Notes: generated by a model not told the origin, from the sequence alone. A DNA stretch of 64,000 nucleotides from an uncultured Lachnospiraceae bacterium (GCA_910579395.1 CAJTUC010000004.1:124001-188000); one strand, 5' to 3'. Shown: positions 51,833 to 59,827, counted from the stretch's first letter. Program-made: numbers and translations.

Positions 51833-52036
51833 ATGGACGATAAGCAAATGATTGAAGATTTTGTTAAAATGTTGGATTCCGGTATGGCACAGGGCGTTGG
51901 CCATGTGAATGTCAATGTTGACGAAGAGTCCAATAATTCCAAAGAAGTACAGACAATGGGTTGTACGGATTGCTCCAGAACCCCGTTGGCATGCAGCGTA
52001 CCGACTTTGGAGCAGGGGTTGGATGACTTCCACTAA
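51833..52036 (+). CDS. 67-aa PFL-associated protein resembling the start of the glycyl-radical domain
   Basis: The small protein has an N-terminal part, IEDFVKMLDSGMAQGVGHVNVNV (residues 7-29 with insertions), that parallels the radical-domain polypeptide (NLVSLLDGYATKGGHHLNVNV). It lacks the RVSGYAV radical loop and instead ends with a Cys-containing segment: Cys44 and Cys47 (GCTDC) plus Cys54, then TLEQGLDDFH. ATG 51833 has AAGGTGG five bases upstream; a GTG nine bases earlier overlaps that site. It sits between pflB and the radical-domain gene with 33 bases to the next ATG. Function unknown; I infer a PFL partner or regulator. I know no described family with certainty. Confidence 0.8.
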   Translation: MDDKQMIEDFVKMLDSGMAQGVGHVNVNVDEESNNSKEVQTMGCTDCSRTPLACSVPTLEQGLDDFH

Positions 52037-52069
52037 ACACAAATACAAAATATCAAGGAGGCAACAGCT

Positions 52070-52312
52070 ATGGCAGAAAATACAGCTCAGGTAGATAACC
52101 TGGTATCTTTATTAGATGGTTATGCAACAAAGGGTGGTCATCACCTCAATGTCAACGTATTAAACAGAGATACTTTACTGGATGCTCAGAAACATCCTGA
52201 GAACTATCCTCAGTTGACAATCCGTGTTTCCGGATACGCAGTTAATTTCATCAAATTAACACCGGAACAGCAGGCTGATGTTATTTCCCGTACTTTCCAT
52301 GAGAGCATTTAA
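52070..52312 (+). CDS. Stand-alone glycyl-radical domain of pyruvate formate-lyase
   Basis: The 80-residue protein is the missing C-terminus of PFL: LVSLLDGYATKGGHHLNVNV, LNRDTLLDAQKHPENYPQLT, IRVSGYAVNF with radical Gly55, and DVISRTFHESI at the end. It lines up with E. coli PFL from about residue 680 to 760. It is also analogous to the spare part YfiD/GrcA, which replaces the damaged radical domain in E. coli; here it is apparently the only copy next to a truncated body. AAGGAGG (52055-52061) is nine bases before ATG 52070. A strong terminator follows. Confidence 0.93.
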   Translation: MAENTAQVDNLVSLLDGYATKGGHHLNVNVLNRDTLLDAQKHPENYPQLTIRVSGYAVNFIKLTPEQQADVISRTFHESI

Positions 52313-52346
52313 TCTCTGGAAACCGGATAAAACATGAGACATCATG

Positions 52347-52379
52347 CAGAGCCCTGAAATTTCAGGGCTCTGTTTAATT
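52347..52379 (+). terminator. Terminator of the pfl operon
   Basis: A perfect 11-12-bp palindrome CAGAGCCCTGAA/TTCAGGGCTCTG (52347-52372) is followed by TTTAATT. Confidence 0.85.
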
Positions 52380-52417
52380 CTATACAAAAGACTGGTTTTT
52401 TTTACCGACAGAGGTTA

Positions 52418-52443
52418 TACTATATCTATCCATAGATATAGTA
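52418..52443 (+). promoter_or_regulatory. Perfect 12-bp inverted repeat upstream of pflA
   Basis: TACTATATCTAT-CC-ATAGATATAGTA forms a perfect palindrome overlapping AT-rich promoter-like sequence, 78 bases before the pflA start. It has the look of an operator for a dimeric regulator. A second stem ATTTCAGAA (52475-52483)/TTCTGAAAT (52495-52503) follows. Confidence 0.55.
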
Positions 52444-52520
52444 ATTAAAAACTTTGCAGAAATCTAAAATAAAAATTTCAGAATGAAAATTTTGTTCTGA
52501 AATAGAAGGAAGGCGTTATT

Positions 52521-53294
52521 ATGCAGGGAAGAATACACTCTTTAGAAAGTTTCGGAACCGTAGACGGTCCCGGCGTCAGATTTGTTGTTTTTGTGCAGGG
52601 CTGTCCGATGAGATGTGCGTATTGCCACAATCCCGATACTTGGGATATGAACGGCGGTACTTTAATGGAGCCTGCCTATATCATCGAACAGTATGAGCGG
52701 AACATTAGTTTCTATAATGGCGGCGGCATTACCGTAACGGGCGGAGAACCACTGATGCAGGTCGATTTCCTGCTCGACCTCTTTACCCTCGCCAAAAAGA
52801 AAAATATCCATACCTGTATTGATTCCTCCGGTATTGCTTATAAACCGAATGGCAATCCGGAATGGCTCGCTAAACTGGATAAACTGATGACGCTGACAGA
52901 CCTTGTCATGCTGGATATCAAACATATCGACCCTGAAAAGCACAAAGAACTGACTTCTCAGCCGAACGAAGGTATTCTCGCTTTTGCCAGATATCTGAAT
53001 GAGAAAAACGTAGATATGTGGATTCGCCACGTCATCGTTCCGGGTCTTACCGATGATGATAAATATTTATATCAACTCGGCTACTTTATCGGCGAATTTA
53101 AGAATTTAAAGGCATTGGATGCACTCCCCTATCATACAATGGGAGAAAGCAAATATGAAAAGCTAGGCATGGAATACAAATTGAAGGGTGTTCCCGCCAT
53201 GGAGAAAAAGGAGCTTCTTGAGAAAAAAGAGGTCATCCTGCAGGGCATCCGCAAACGCCGTGAGGAACTGACTGAACAGACCGAACAGGCTTAA
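52521..53294 (+). CDS. pflA: Pyruvate formate-lyase activating enzyme
   Basis: The 257-residue radical SAM enzyme places the glycyl radical on PFL. The cluster motif is Cys28-Pro-Met-Arg-Cys32-Ala-Tyr-Cys35, the GGE box is TVTGGEPLMQ, and MLDIKHIDPEKH with LPYHTMGESKYEKLG are typical of PflA. No extra ferredoxin insert is present. ATG 52521 follows AAGGAAGG. It has its own promoter region after the pfl terminator. In this locus it must act on the separate 80-residue radical domain rather than on a one-chain PFL. Residues after 240 are Glu/Gln-rich. Confidence 0.95.
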   Translation: MQGRIHSLESFGTVDGPGVRFVVFVQGCPMRCAYCHNPDTWDMNGGTLMEPAYIIEQYERNISFYNGGGITVTGGEPLMQVDFLLDLFTLAKKKNIHTCIDSSGIAYKPNGNPEWLAKLDKLMTLTDLVMLDIKHIDPEKHKELTSQPNEGILAFARYLNEKNVDMWIRHVIVPGLTDDDKYLYQLGYFIGEFKNLKALDALPYHTMGESKYEKLGMEYKLKGVPAMEKKELLEKKEVILQGIRKRREELTEQTEQA

Positions 53295-53422
53295 ATTTCT
53301 ACTCTGAAATTTTTTGTACTTCTCCACGAAGATGTACTTGTATAATCCCGGCTTTACGATTATAATGATAATTGATAATTTTATATCAAAATGTTTTGGT
53401 TGATAAAAGGAGGATAATGACT

Positions 53423-53593
53423 ATGGCTTATGTAATTGGTGATGCTTGTGTAGCTTGCGGTGCTTGTGAAGCACAGTGCCCAGTAGGCGCTATCAGCATG
53501 GGAGACGGCAAATTTGAAATTGACGCCGACAAGTGTATCGATTGCGGTTCTTGTGCAGGAACCTGCCCGACCGGTGCTATTTCTCAAGGCTAG
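53423..53593 (+). CDS. 2[4Fe-4S] ferredoxin
   Basis: The 56-residue clostridial-type ferredoxin has two CxxCxxCxxxCP motifs (Cys9, 12, 15, 19 and a second set from CIDCGSCAGTCP). It could supply electrons to the activase PflA just upstream, to Rnf or to hydrogenase; position favours the activase, by inference. ATG 53423 follows AAGGAGG (53407-53413) by 9 bases; the ATG two codons earlier is too close. An 18-bp hairpin begins at the stop codon. Confidence 0.95.
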   Translation: MAYVIGDACVACGACEAQCPVGAISMGDGKFEIDADKCIDCGSCAGTCPTGAISQG

Positions 53594-53631
53594 TGTGAGG
53601 AAGATTTGCCGAAGGCAAATCTTCCTCACAC
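53593..53631 (+). terminator. Long hairpin at the ferredoxin stop codon
   Basis: An 18-bp perfect stem (53593-53610 with 53614-53631) with a GAA loop begins on the last base of the stop codon. It could terminate or stabilise the ferredoxin message. Confidence 0.75.
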
Positions 53632-53633
53632 GA

Positions 53634-53822
53634 AAGAACGCCTGAAATACGGCGTTCTTCCCATTGATGATTTGTGCCGCTGAGAGGCGGCATGGAAGTT
53701 AGTGTGAGAAGTACTTCTAGCCACTCACAGCAGAGGCTGTTTCGTGGAGAAGTACTAAGTCTCACGCATGAGAATGCCCAAATACGGGCATTCTCCATAT
53801 TAAAAACATCGAAAATCTAATA
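53634..53822. repeat. Hairpin-rich convergent spacer after ferredoxin
   Basis: A string of hairpins: AAGAACGCC/GGCGTTCTT (53634-53659, same 26 bases inverted at 33116), GCCGC-TGAGA-GGCGGC, a longer stem AGTGTGAGAAGTACTTC with GAAGTACTAAGTCTCAC, and AGAATGCCC/GGGCATTCT (53771-53794). It lies between convergent genes and holds no ORF. Confidence 0.7.
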
Positions 53823-54467
53823 TTAATGTTTCAGGAATTTGTTTTTCTTTCTCTCTCTTTTGGGCTTTGGCAGCTTTTCTTTCAGTTTATAATGCTGCCG
53901 TAACATTTCATCGACTTTCCGGTAATGCTCCTCTTCTTTTTTCCAGTGTTCTTCTTCCCGTTCTTCTCTTGCGCGGAACTGATAATCCAGTTCTTTCAAA
54001 ATGCTCTCCTTTATTTCCGTAAACAGTTCTTTATTGGCATTTTTGACCGTCTCCACCATCATATGTTGAAGCAGATACTGTAATCGGTTCGCTTTTTCTT
54101 CCCTGCTCGCTTCTTCCGATAAGGAAACAATGTACTTTTGTTTTCTGCCGATGATATAATCCATCGCCTTTTCCTCTGCGGTCGGTTCCTCTGCGGAAAG
54201 CCCGGCCCCTTCTTCCGATTTGTCCGCCATACTCATTTCACCATTTTCCTTCTGTAAAATTGTTTTGATCGCTTTAAGCTGCAGCCCCTGCTCCTTAAGC
54301 ATTTTAATTTCTTTGAACTGTCTGACATCCTCCATCGTATAATAGCGATGTCCCATATCGTTTCTCTTGATTGGAAGCTGCAGTTCCTCTTCCCAATACC
54401 GCAGAACGTGACTCTCCACCTGAACCTGTTTCGCCGCCTCTGAAATCAATAATGTCTCCTGCTTCAT
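53823..54467 (-). CDS. MerR-family regulator
   Basis: The 214-residue protein has an N-terminal MerR helix-turn-helix (LLISEAAKQVQVESHVLRYWEEE, then GHRYYTMEDVRQFKEIKML) and a Lys/Glu-rich helical C-terminus (~residues 110-205) ending in basic KPKRERKKNKFLKH. No metal Cys is seen, so the effector is unknown; RacA-like DNA binding is another possibility. ATG 54467 has AAGGGGAAG upstream and is preferred over ATG 54506. A structured spacer lies upstream. Confidence 0.85.
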   Translation of the reverse strand: MKQETLLISEAAKQVQVESHVLRYWEEELQLPIKRNDMGHRYYTMEDVRQFKEIKMLKEQGLQLKAIKTILQKENGEMSMADKSEEGAGLSAEEPTAEEKAMDYIIGRKQKYIVSLSEEASREEKANRLQYLLQHMMVETVKNANKELFTEIKESILKELDYQFRAREEREEEHWKKEEEHYRKVDEMLRQHYKLKEKLPKPKRERKKNKFLKH

Positions 54468-54500
54468 TTCTCTTCCCCTTTCTGCCATATAAGCGCGAAA

Positions 54501-54593
54501 AGACAAGCCTGACCAGGCTTGTCTCTTTCGTAAAAGGAATGAAGATTTTCTATGGCGTCAAAGAACGCTGCCCGAGAAAATCTGTGTCATTCC
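54501..54593. repeat. Nested hairpins between dnaB and the MerR gene
   Basis: AGACAAGCCT/AGGCTTGTCT (54501-54524) is followed by an outer GGAATGA/TCATTCC (54536-54542 with 54587-54593) that contains AGATTTTCT/AGAAAATCT (54543-54551 with 54575-54583) around a GGCGTC..GCTGCC region. This is the same nested style as the elements at 10.4, 33.2 and 51.7 kb. Confidence 0.65.
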
Positions 54594-54598
54594 CGATT

Positions 54599-55951
54599 TT
54601 ATCGTTGCAGATTTCCGAATTTGGTAAAATCCGGCAGCCACACCAGCTCTACCGTACCAATAGGGCCATTCCTCTGCTTCGCTATAATAATTTCTGAAAT
54701 GTTCTTTCTCTCTGTATCCTTATTATAATAATCATCGCGGTAAATAAACATAACTACGTCGGCATCCTGCTCGATTGCCCCTGATTCACGCAGATCCGAA
54801 AGCATCGGTCTGTGATCCGGCCTCTGTTCCACCGCACGACTCAGCTGTGATAAGGCCATGACCGGAACATTCAACTCTCTGGCCAACGCTTTCAATGACC
54901 GGGAAATATCGGATATTTCCTGCTGTCTGGAATCGGTACTGCGGCCGCTCCCCGTCATCAACTGCAGGTAATCAATAATGATCATATCCAGATGATGCTC
55001 CAGCTTATATTTACGGCACTTGGAGCGAAGCTCTGAAATACTGATACCGGGTGTATCATCGATGATCAGATTCGACTTGCCGATCACGCCCGCGCTTTCA
55101 ATTAATTTCTCCCATTCATCATCCGACAGATTTCCTGTCCGCAAATGCTGGGAATCCACTTTTGACTCCATCGAAAAAAGTCTGTTTACAAGCTGTTCCT
55201 TGGACATTTCCAGGCTGAAAATTGCCACCGTCTGGTTCTGCCTGAACGCGACATATTCCGCTATATTCAGGACAAAAGCAGTCTTACCCATAGACGGTCT
55301 CGCCGCGATTAAAATCAGGTCCGAAGGCTGCATTCCGGCAGTCTTGTAATCCAAATCGATAAAGCCTGTCGCGACCCCCGTCACATTACCTTTATTATGA
55401 GAGGCCTTTTCAATTCTGTCCATTGCGTTCATGACGACCTGCCTGATTGGTACAAAATCTTCCATATTCCTGCGCTGTACCAGATCGAATATTCTTTTCT
55501 CCGTATCTTCCAGAATCACTTCCAGGCTTTCCTTGCCGACATAACAGGTATTGGCTATTTCTTCATTTATTTTAATCAAACGGCGGAGTGTAGATTTTTC
55601 CGCTACGATATTGGCATAATACTTTATGTTGGCGGAAGTCGGCACCGCCGTGATCAAATCCCTGACAAATTCCAGACTGCTGACCTCAGGCGGCACATCT
55701 TTCTCCTTCAGCCTGTCCTGGAGCGTCACCAAATCAACTGGCTTCCCTTCATCATTGAGTTCCACCATCGTCTCAAAGAGGATGCCATACTGCTTACTGT
55801 AAAAATCATCTCCCGTAATAATTTCCGAGGCAACGACAATCGCTTCCCGGTCCATGATCATCGAACCGATAACTGACTGTTCCGCTTCGATACTGTGCGG
55901 CAATATTCTTTTCAGTAATGCCTCTTCCATCTGTGGCATTTCAGTTCCCAT
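54599..55951 (-). CDS. dnaB: Replicative DNA helicase
   Basis: The 450-residue hexameric helicase has an N-terminal helical domain (LPHSIEAEQSVIGSMIMD) and a RecA-like core with Walker A LILIAARPSMGKTAFV near residue 210, DMIIIDYLQLM as Walker B, LSQLSRAVEQRPDHRP, and the C-terminal QRNGPIGTVEL. It unwinds DNA at the fork and binds primase. Several in-frame ATGs occur; the first (55951) is used. Neighbours rplI and gdpP are the usual Firmicute order. Confidence 0.96.
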   Translation of the reverse strand: MGTEMPQMEEALLKRILPHSIEAEQSVIGSMIMDREAIVVASEIITGDDFYSKQYGILFETMVELNDEGKPVDLVTLQDRLKEKDVPPEVSSLEFVRDLITAVPTSANIKYYANIVAEKSTLRRLIKINEEIANTCYVGKESLEVILEDTEKRIFDLVQRRNMEDFVPIRQVVMNAMDRIEKASHNKGNVTGVATGFIDLDYKTAGMQPSDLILIAARPSMGKTAFVLNIAEYVAFRQNQTVAIFSLEMSKEQLVNRLFSMESKVDSQHLRTGNLSDDEWEKLIESAGVIGKSNLIIDDTPGISISELRSKCRKYKLEHHLDMIIIDYLQLMTGSGRSTDSRQQEISDISRSLKALARELNVPVMALSQLSRAVEQRPDHRPMLSDLRESGAIEQDADVVMFIYRDDYYNKDTERKNISEIIIAKQRNGPIGTVELVWLPDFTKFGNLQR

Positions 55952-55957
55952 CCCTTT

Positions 55958-56404
55958 TTATTCTTCAATTACTTTTACTTTCAGTTTTCCCATTACTTTC
56001 GTGTGAAGCTTCACATTCACTTCATAAACGCCAAGCGACTTGATTGCCTCGGGAAGCTGAATCTTTTTCTTATCCAGCTCCAGTTCGCACTGCTTTTTTG
56101 CTTCTTCGGCAATTTCCTTAGAAGAAATGGAGCCAAAAGCCTTACCGCCTTCGCCGGATTTCATCTTCACGATGACTTCCTTCGTCTCCAGTACCTTCGC
56201 CAGTTCCTGCGCCGCTTCCAACTGCTCTTTGGCAATCTTGTCCGCATTTGCCTTCTGCAGCTTCAAATCATTCATATTCTTAGAATTGGCTTCTGCGCCC
56301 AATTTCTTCGGTAATACGAAATTTCTTGCATAGCCATCGCTGACCTCGACAATTTCTCCTTTTTTCCCTAATGACTTTACATCCTGTAATAAAATAACTT
56401 TCAT
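55958..56404 (-). CDS. rplI: Ribosomal protein bL9
   Basis: The 148-residue 50S protein starts MKVILLQDVKSLGKKGEIVEVSDGYARNFVLPK, followed by the long connecting helix and C-terminal rRNA-binding domain. ATG 56404 is preceded by GATGGGAG within a repeated leader (56412-56455). The in-frame ATG at 56416 lies inside that leader. It is adjacent to dnaB and gdpP. Confidence 0.97.
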   Translation of the reverse strand: MKVILLQDVKSLGKKGEIVEVSDGYARNFVLPKKLGAEANSKNMNDLKLQKANADKIAKEQLEAAQELAKVLETKEVIVKMKSGEGGKAFGSISSKEIAEEAKKQCELELDKKKIQLPEAIKSLGVYEVNVKLHTKVMGKLKVKVIEE

Positions 56405-56411
56405 ATTTACT

Positions 56412-56455
56412 CCCATCTGTCTGCTTTAGCAGACGCTCAAATTCAATAGTTGAAA
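56412..56455 (-). repeat. Leader repeat before rplI
   Basis: 44 bases with about 40 identities to 60152-60195 upstream of the DUF951 gene. It contains GTCTGC-TTTA-GCAGAC (56419-56434) and an AATTCAATAGTTGAA segment. Both copies start 6-7 bases before their start codons, and the hairpin loop differs (TTTA versus TTCG). Confidence 0.75.
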
Positions 56456-56463
56456 ATGTATGA

Positions 56464-56496
56464 AAGAAGTCCGCTCCGTGAACCGCGGAACTTCTT
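56464..56496. repeat. Hairpin at the gdpP/rplI junction
   Basis: AAGAAGTCCGC pairs with GCGGAACTTCTT (one bulge) around TCCGTGAACC. The GAAGT/ACTTC and GCTCCG strings recall the AGAAGTTC and TTGCTCCGCAA arms of the branched elements. Confidence 0.55.
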
Positions 56497-58546
56497 AGCT
56501 GAGTTCTCCCTCTTCTATCATCGTATCCAGAGTTCTCTTGATGATTGCAATACCATCCGATATATCGCATTCTAACTGACAGCCTGCCACGTTCATATGA
56601 CCGCCTCCGCCCATTCTTTCCATGACCACCTGTACATTCGCTTCATCGATTGAACGCGCCGAAATATAAATCTTTCCATTATATTCCGTCAGCACGAAAC
56701 TCGCCTTGATTCCTTTAATATTCAAAAGTTCATTGGCTGCCTGTGCGCCTACGATGGTAGGACTCTGCACATGTTCTCCACGACATATCGTGATCGCATA
56801 GGACTTCCTGTAAATTTCCGCCTGACTGACCGCATCAGCTTTGGTCTTATATTCGATAGCATCGTCGCGGAACAATTTACGAACACGCGTCACATCCGCG
56901 CCGTTACGCCGCAGAAAGGCGACCGCTTCAAACGTTCTGACACCTGCTTTTGCCATAAAATTATCCGTATCGATCATAATTCCCGCATACAGGCAGTCCG
57001 CCTCTTCCGGCCTGAGCCTCAGTGTATCGCTTGTATACTGCAAGATTTCGGAAACCATTTCACAAGTAGAGGAAGCATATGCTTCAATATAAGACAGCGT
57101 TGCATTCTCAATCACTTCCGACCCCTGCCTGTGGTGATCAAATACCACGATGGAGTTACAATGTTTCAGCAAATCCGGACATTCTGTAATGCTCGGCTTA
57201 TTGACATCAACGACAACGAGCACCGCGTTGCTGCCGATCATCTCCAACGCCTGTGTTCCGCTTATGATCATATTGTCTTCATACTCGCTGTTATCCCTGA
57301 ACATATCGACCATGGGCTGCATGGAAGCCGTAACATCGTTCAGAACAATATGCGCCTGTTTGCCCAACGTCTTCGCGATTCTGTAAATACCGACCGAAGC
57401 TCCGAAACTATCCGTATCGCCAAGCCGATGCCCCATAACATAGATTTCATCTTTGATGGAAATGATTTCTTTCAGAGCCTGCGCCTTGACTCTTGCCTTA
57501 ACGCGCGTGCTCTTTTCAATCTGCTGGCTCTTGCCGCCGTAATAAATGACATTCTCCGGCATTTTCATGACCGCCTGGTCGCCGCCGCGCCCCAACGCCA
57601 AATCGATCGCATTCCGGGCAAATTCATAGTTCTGTGCATAAGTCAGACCGCTCAGACCCACACCAATACTAAGCGTAACAGCCATCTCATTGCCAATATT
57701 GACGGTCTTGACATCCTCTAATAAATCAAAACGGTTTTCCTGCAGCACGGAAACGGACTTCTTTTTCATAATGACCAGATATTTATCTTTTTCCATCTTT
57801 CGACATATACCGTCCAATGCCGCGATATATTTATTTACTTTTCTATCGATCAAAGCGATCAAAAGCGACCTTCTGACTTCTTCGACACTTTCCAGCGCTT
57901 CTTCGTAATTATCCAGATAGATCAGACCGACCGCAAGACTCTGATCGTCCACTTCCTGCAGTGCAATCTTTAAAGCAGTCTCATCGAACAGGTACAGTGC
58001 GATCAGATAACCGTCATATCCTTTCGCCTCAATGATATCGCTGTTCTCCGCCATTTCTTTTAAAGAAATCTTCTTGAGTCTGGCAATATAATTATATCCC
58101 TCATAATCCACATCGAATTCGACTTCATCTTCCTCTATATTTCCCGGAAGCCTGTCCTTTGTAATCGAAGGAAAAAGAGAGGTAATGGATTTCCGATATC
58201 CTTTTTCCTTATCAACAGCCTTTTCAAAAGCAATGTTCGTCCAGATGATCTTACCGTTTTCATCGAGCAGCGCATGAGGCAGATCCAAATCCCGAAGCAG
58301 CCGCCGTTGTATCTGTCCGTACTGCGTCGCAAAGCTGATCAGTTCGTTGATAATAATGGGCTTATTGTAAAACATCAAAGAAAGGACGATGGCGAGATAA
58401 AAAAGGATAAAGCAGCTCAATACCAGACCTGCCCGAATATCTATAAAATAAATCAAAACATCTACTGCAATCAGCAAAAAACCCAAATACAAAGAAGATT
58501 GCAAATAAGATTTCATTCTTCCCTTTAATTTTACACTATTTTTCAT
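56495..58546 (-). CDS. gdpP: Cyclic-di-AMP phosphodiesterase GdpP
   Basis: The 683-residue protein has two N-terminal membrane helices (LYLGFLLIAVDVLIYF, VLSCFILFYLAIVLSL), a PAS-like region, a degenerate GGDEF region (ALGRGGDQAVMKMP), and DHH/DHHA1 domains: VYVMGHRLGDTDSFGA, VVVDVNKPS, DHHRQGSEVIENATL near residue 468 and the C-terminal GGGGHMNVAGCQLE. It hydrolyses c-di-AMP to pApA, with effects on potassium, wall and acid stress. Start ATG is first in frame. The order gdpP-rplI-dnaB is conserved in Firmicutes. Confidence 0.96.
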   Translation of the reverse strand: MKNSVKLKGRMKSYLQSSLYLGFLLIAVDVLIYFIDIRAGLVLSCFILFYLAIVLSLMFYNKPIIINELISFATQYGQIQRRLLRDLDLPHALLDENGKIIWTNIAFEKAVDKEKGYRKSITSLFPSITKDRLPGNIEEDEVEFDVDYEGYNYIARLKKISLKEMAENSDIIEAKGYDGYLIALYLFDETALKIALQEVDDQSLAVGLIYLDNYEEALESVEEVRRSLLIALIDRKVNKYIAALDGICRKMEKDKYLVIMKKKSVSVLQENRFDLLEDVKTVNIGNEMAVTLSIGVGLSGLTYAQNYEFARNAIDLALGRGGDQAVMKMPENVIYYGGKSQQIEKSTRVKARVKAQALKEIISIKDEIYVMGHRLGDTDSFGASVGIYRIAKTLGKQAHIVLNDVTASMQPMVDMFRDNSEYEDNMIISGTQALEMIGSNAVLVVVDVNKPSITECPDLLKHCNSIVVFDHHRQGSEVIENATLSYIEAYASSTCEMVSEILQYTSDTLRLRPEEADCLYAGIMIDTDNFMAKAGVRTFEAVAFLRRNGADVTRVRKLFRDDAIEYKTKADAVSQAEIYRKSYAITICRGEHVQSPTIVGAQAANELLNIKGIKASFVLTEYNGKIYISARSIDEANVQVVMERMGGGGHMNVAGCQLECDISDGIAIIKRTLDTMIEEGELS

Positions 58547-58686
58547 AATAGCCTCTTAATCGTATATTCTTTATCTCTATACATACTTTCCCAGTTTTGA
58601 TTACATAACATCATAAGTATAACATTTTTTGGTAATTCATGCCACATCAATATGTAGTTTCATTTCCCCTTTTTTTGACATCATAT

Positions 58687-58715
58687 AGAAAAAGCGGAGC
58701 TACTATCCGCTCCGC
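58687..58715 (-). terminator. Terminator after rpsR
   Basis: Leftward GCGGAGC-GGATAGTA-GCTCCGC is followed by TTTTT, 48 bases after the rpsR stop. Confidence 0.85.
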
Positions 58716-58762
58716 CTTTAAAGCAATCAGTTTGTAGATTCTTTTATCAAATACCGTACTGC

Positions 58763-59026
58763 TTAATCCTGAACATAAGGCATCAATGCCACATGTCTTG
58801 CACGTTTGATCGCTACTGTCAGCGCTCTCTGGTGCTTTGCACAGTTTCCGGTAATTCTTCTGGGAAGAATCTTGCCCCGTTCAGAAACATATCTCTTTAA
58901 TTTATTGACATCTTTGTAATCAATTAAATTATCTTTACCACAAAATACACAGACTTTTTTTCTTCTGCGGATTCCGCCTTTTCTCTTTGCAGGGAAATCG
59001 GGCTTTTCAGTTTTATTATAAGCCAT
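58763..59026 (-). CDS. rpsR: Ribosomal protein bS18
   Basis: The 87-residue small-subunit protein has KRKGGIRRRKKVCVFCGKDN and LKRYVSERGKILPRRITGNCAKHQRALTVAIKRARHVALMPY. It partners bS6, encoded upstream, on 16S rRNA. CVFCG and C..H may bind zinc. ATG 59026 follows TAGGAGG. Third gene of rpsF-ssb-rpsR. Confidence 0.97.
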   Translation of the reverse strand: MAYNKTEKPDFPAKRKGGIRRRKKVCVFCGKDNLIDYKDVNKLKRYVSERGKILPRRITGNCAKHQRALTVAIKRARHVALMPYVQD

Positions 59027-59048
59027 ATCATTTACCTCCTATCAAAAA

Positions 59049-59492
59049 TTAGTTAAATGGCAGTTCCTCATCGATTCCGTCAGGAATATTCATGAAGCCG
59101 TCGCCTGCTGCCGCCGGTGCCGGTCTGCTGCTGCCGGCAGAAAATCCTCCGTCGCCTGCGGAACTGCTGTTCTTACTCTCGACAAATTCATGATCTTCCA
59201 CAACAACATCGGTCGTATACACCTTGACACCGTCCTTGTTGGTGTAGCTGCCTGTCTGGATACGCCCCGTGACTGCGATCTTAACTCCTTTGCGGAGATA
59301 TCTCTCAGCAAATTCACCCGCTCTGCCAAAGGCAACACAACCTATAAAATCTGCGGTATTCTCATCTCCGTTACGAGTGAATCTGCGGTCAACGGCTAAT
59401 GTATATCTGGCAACTGCCGTAGCGTTTTCTCCCTGAGAATATCTTACCTCGGGATCTCTGGTCAAACGCCCTATAAGGATAACTCTATTCAT
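59049..59492 (-). CDS. ssb: Single-stranded DNA-binding protein
   Basis: The 147-residue OB-fold protein has MNRVILIGRLTRDPEVRYSQ, VARYTLAVDRRF and FAERYLRKGVKIAVTGRIQTGSY. A Gly/Ser/Ala/Pro-rich linker is followed by the acidic tail DGIDEELPFN that recruits replication partners. It lies between rpsF and rpsR, as usual. No anomalies. Confidence 0.96.
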   Translation of the reverse strand: MNRVILIGRLTRDPEVRYSQGENATAVARYTLAVDRRFTRNGDENTADFIGCVAFGRAGEFAERYLRKGVKIAVTGRIQTGSYTNKDGVKVYTTDVVVEDHEFVESKNSSSAGDGGFSAGSSRPAPAAAGDGFMNIPDGIDEELPFN

Positions 59493-59504
59493 AAGTACCT
59501 CTTT

Positions 59505-59798
59505 CTACTTTTTCTCGTCTTGTCTCACGCACAAGTACCTGATTACATTGTCCATAATACGAACACGGCTTTCGATTTCTGCCGGGACAGTGCTCTCAGC
59601 GTCGAACTGGATAAAGTAGTAGAATGCTTCTTTCATTTTCTGTACTTCGTAAGCTAATCTTCTCTTACCCCAGTCATCAACGTTCGTAACTTGTCCACCG
59701 AATCTTTCGATCAGAGCTTTACATTTTTCTACTGTAGCAGCTCTTGCGTCATCTTCGATCTTCGCACTAACAACAACGGCTAATTCATATTTGTTCAT
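59505..59798 (-). CDS. rpsF: Ribosomal protein bS6
   Basis: The 97-residue protein has a ferredoxin-like fold, MNKYELAVVVSAKIEDDARA and DWGKRRLAYEVQKMKEAFYYFIQFDAE. It heterodimerises with bS18. AAGGAGG lies before ATG 59798, with a hairpin containing CCG in its loop upstream (59828-59845). Confidence 0.96.
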   Translation of the reverse strand: MNKYELAVVVSAKIEDDARAATVEKCKALIERFGGQVTNVDDWGKRRLAYEVQKMKEAFYYFIQFDAESTVPAEIESRVRIMDNVIRYLCVRQDEKK

Positions 59799-59827
59799 GC
59801 TTGTTACCTCCTTTTGGTCTCTGGCCC

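Noticed and set aside
51217..51942. 241-codon leftward frame across pflB
   Set aside because: Antisense shadow of highly conserved pflB codons.
53593..53822. CRISPR-like array from repeated hairpins after ferredoxin
   Set aside because: The hairpins differ in sequence and spacing; no constant repeat with unique spacers.
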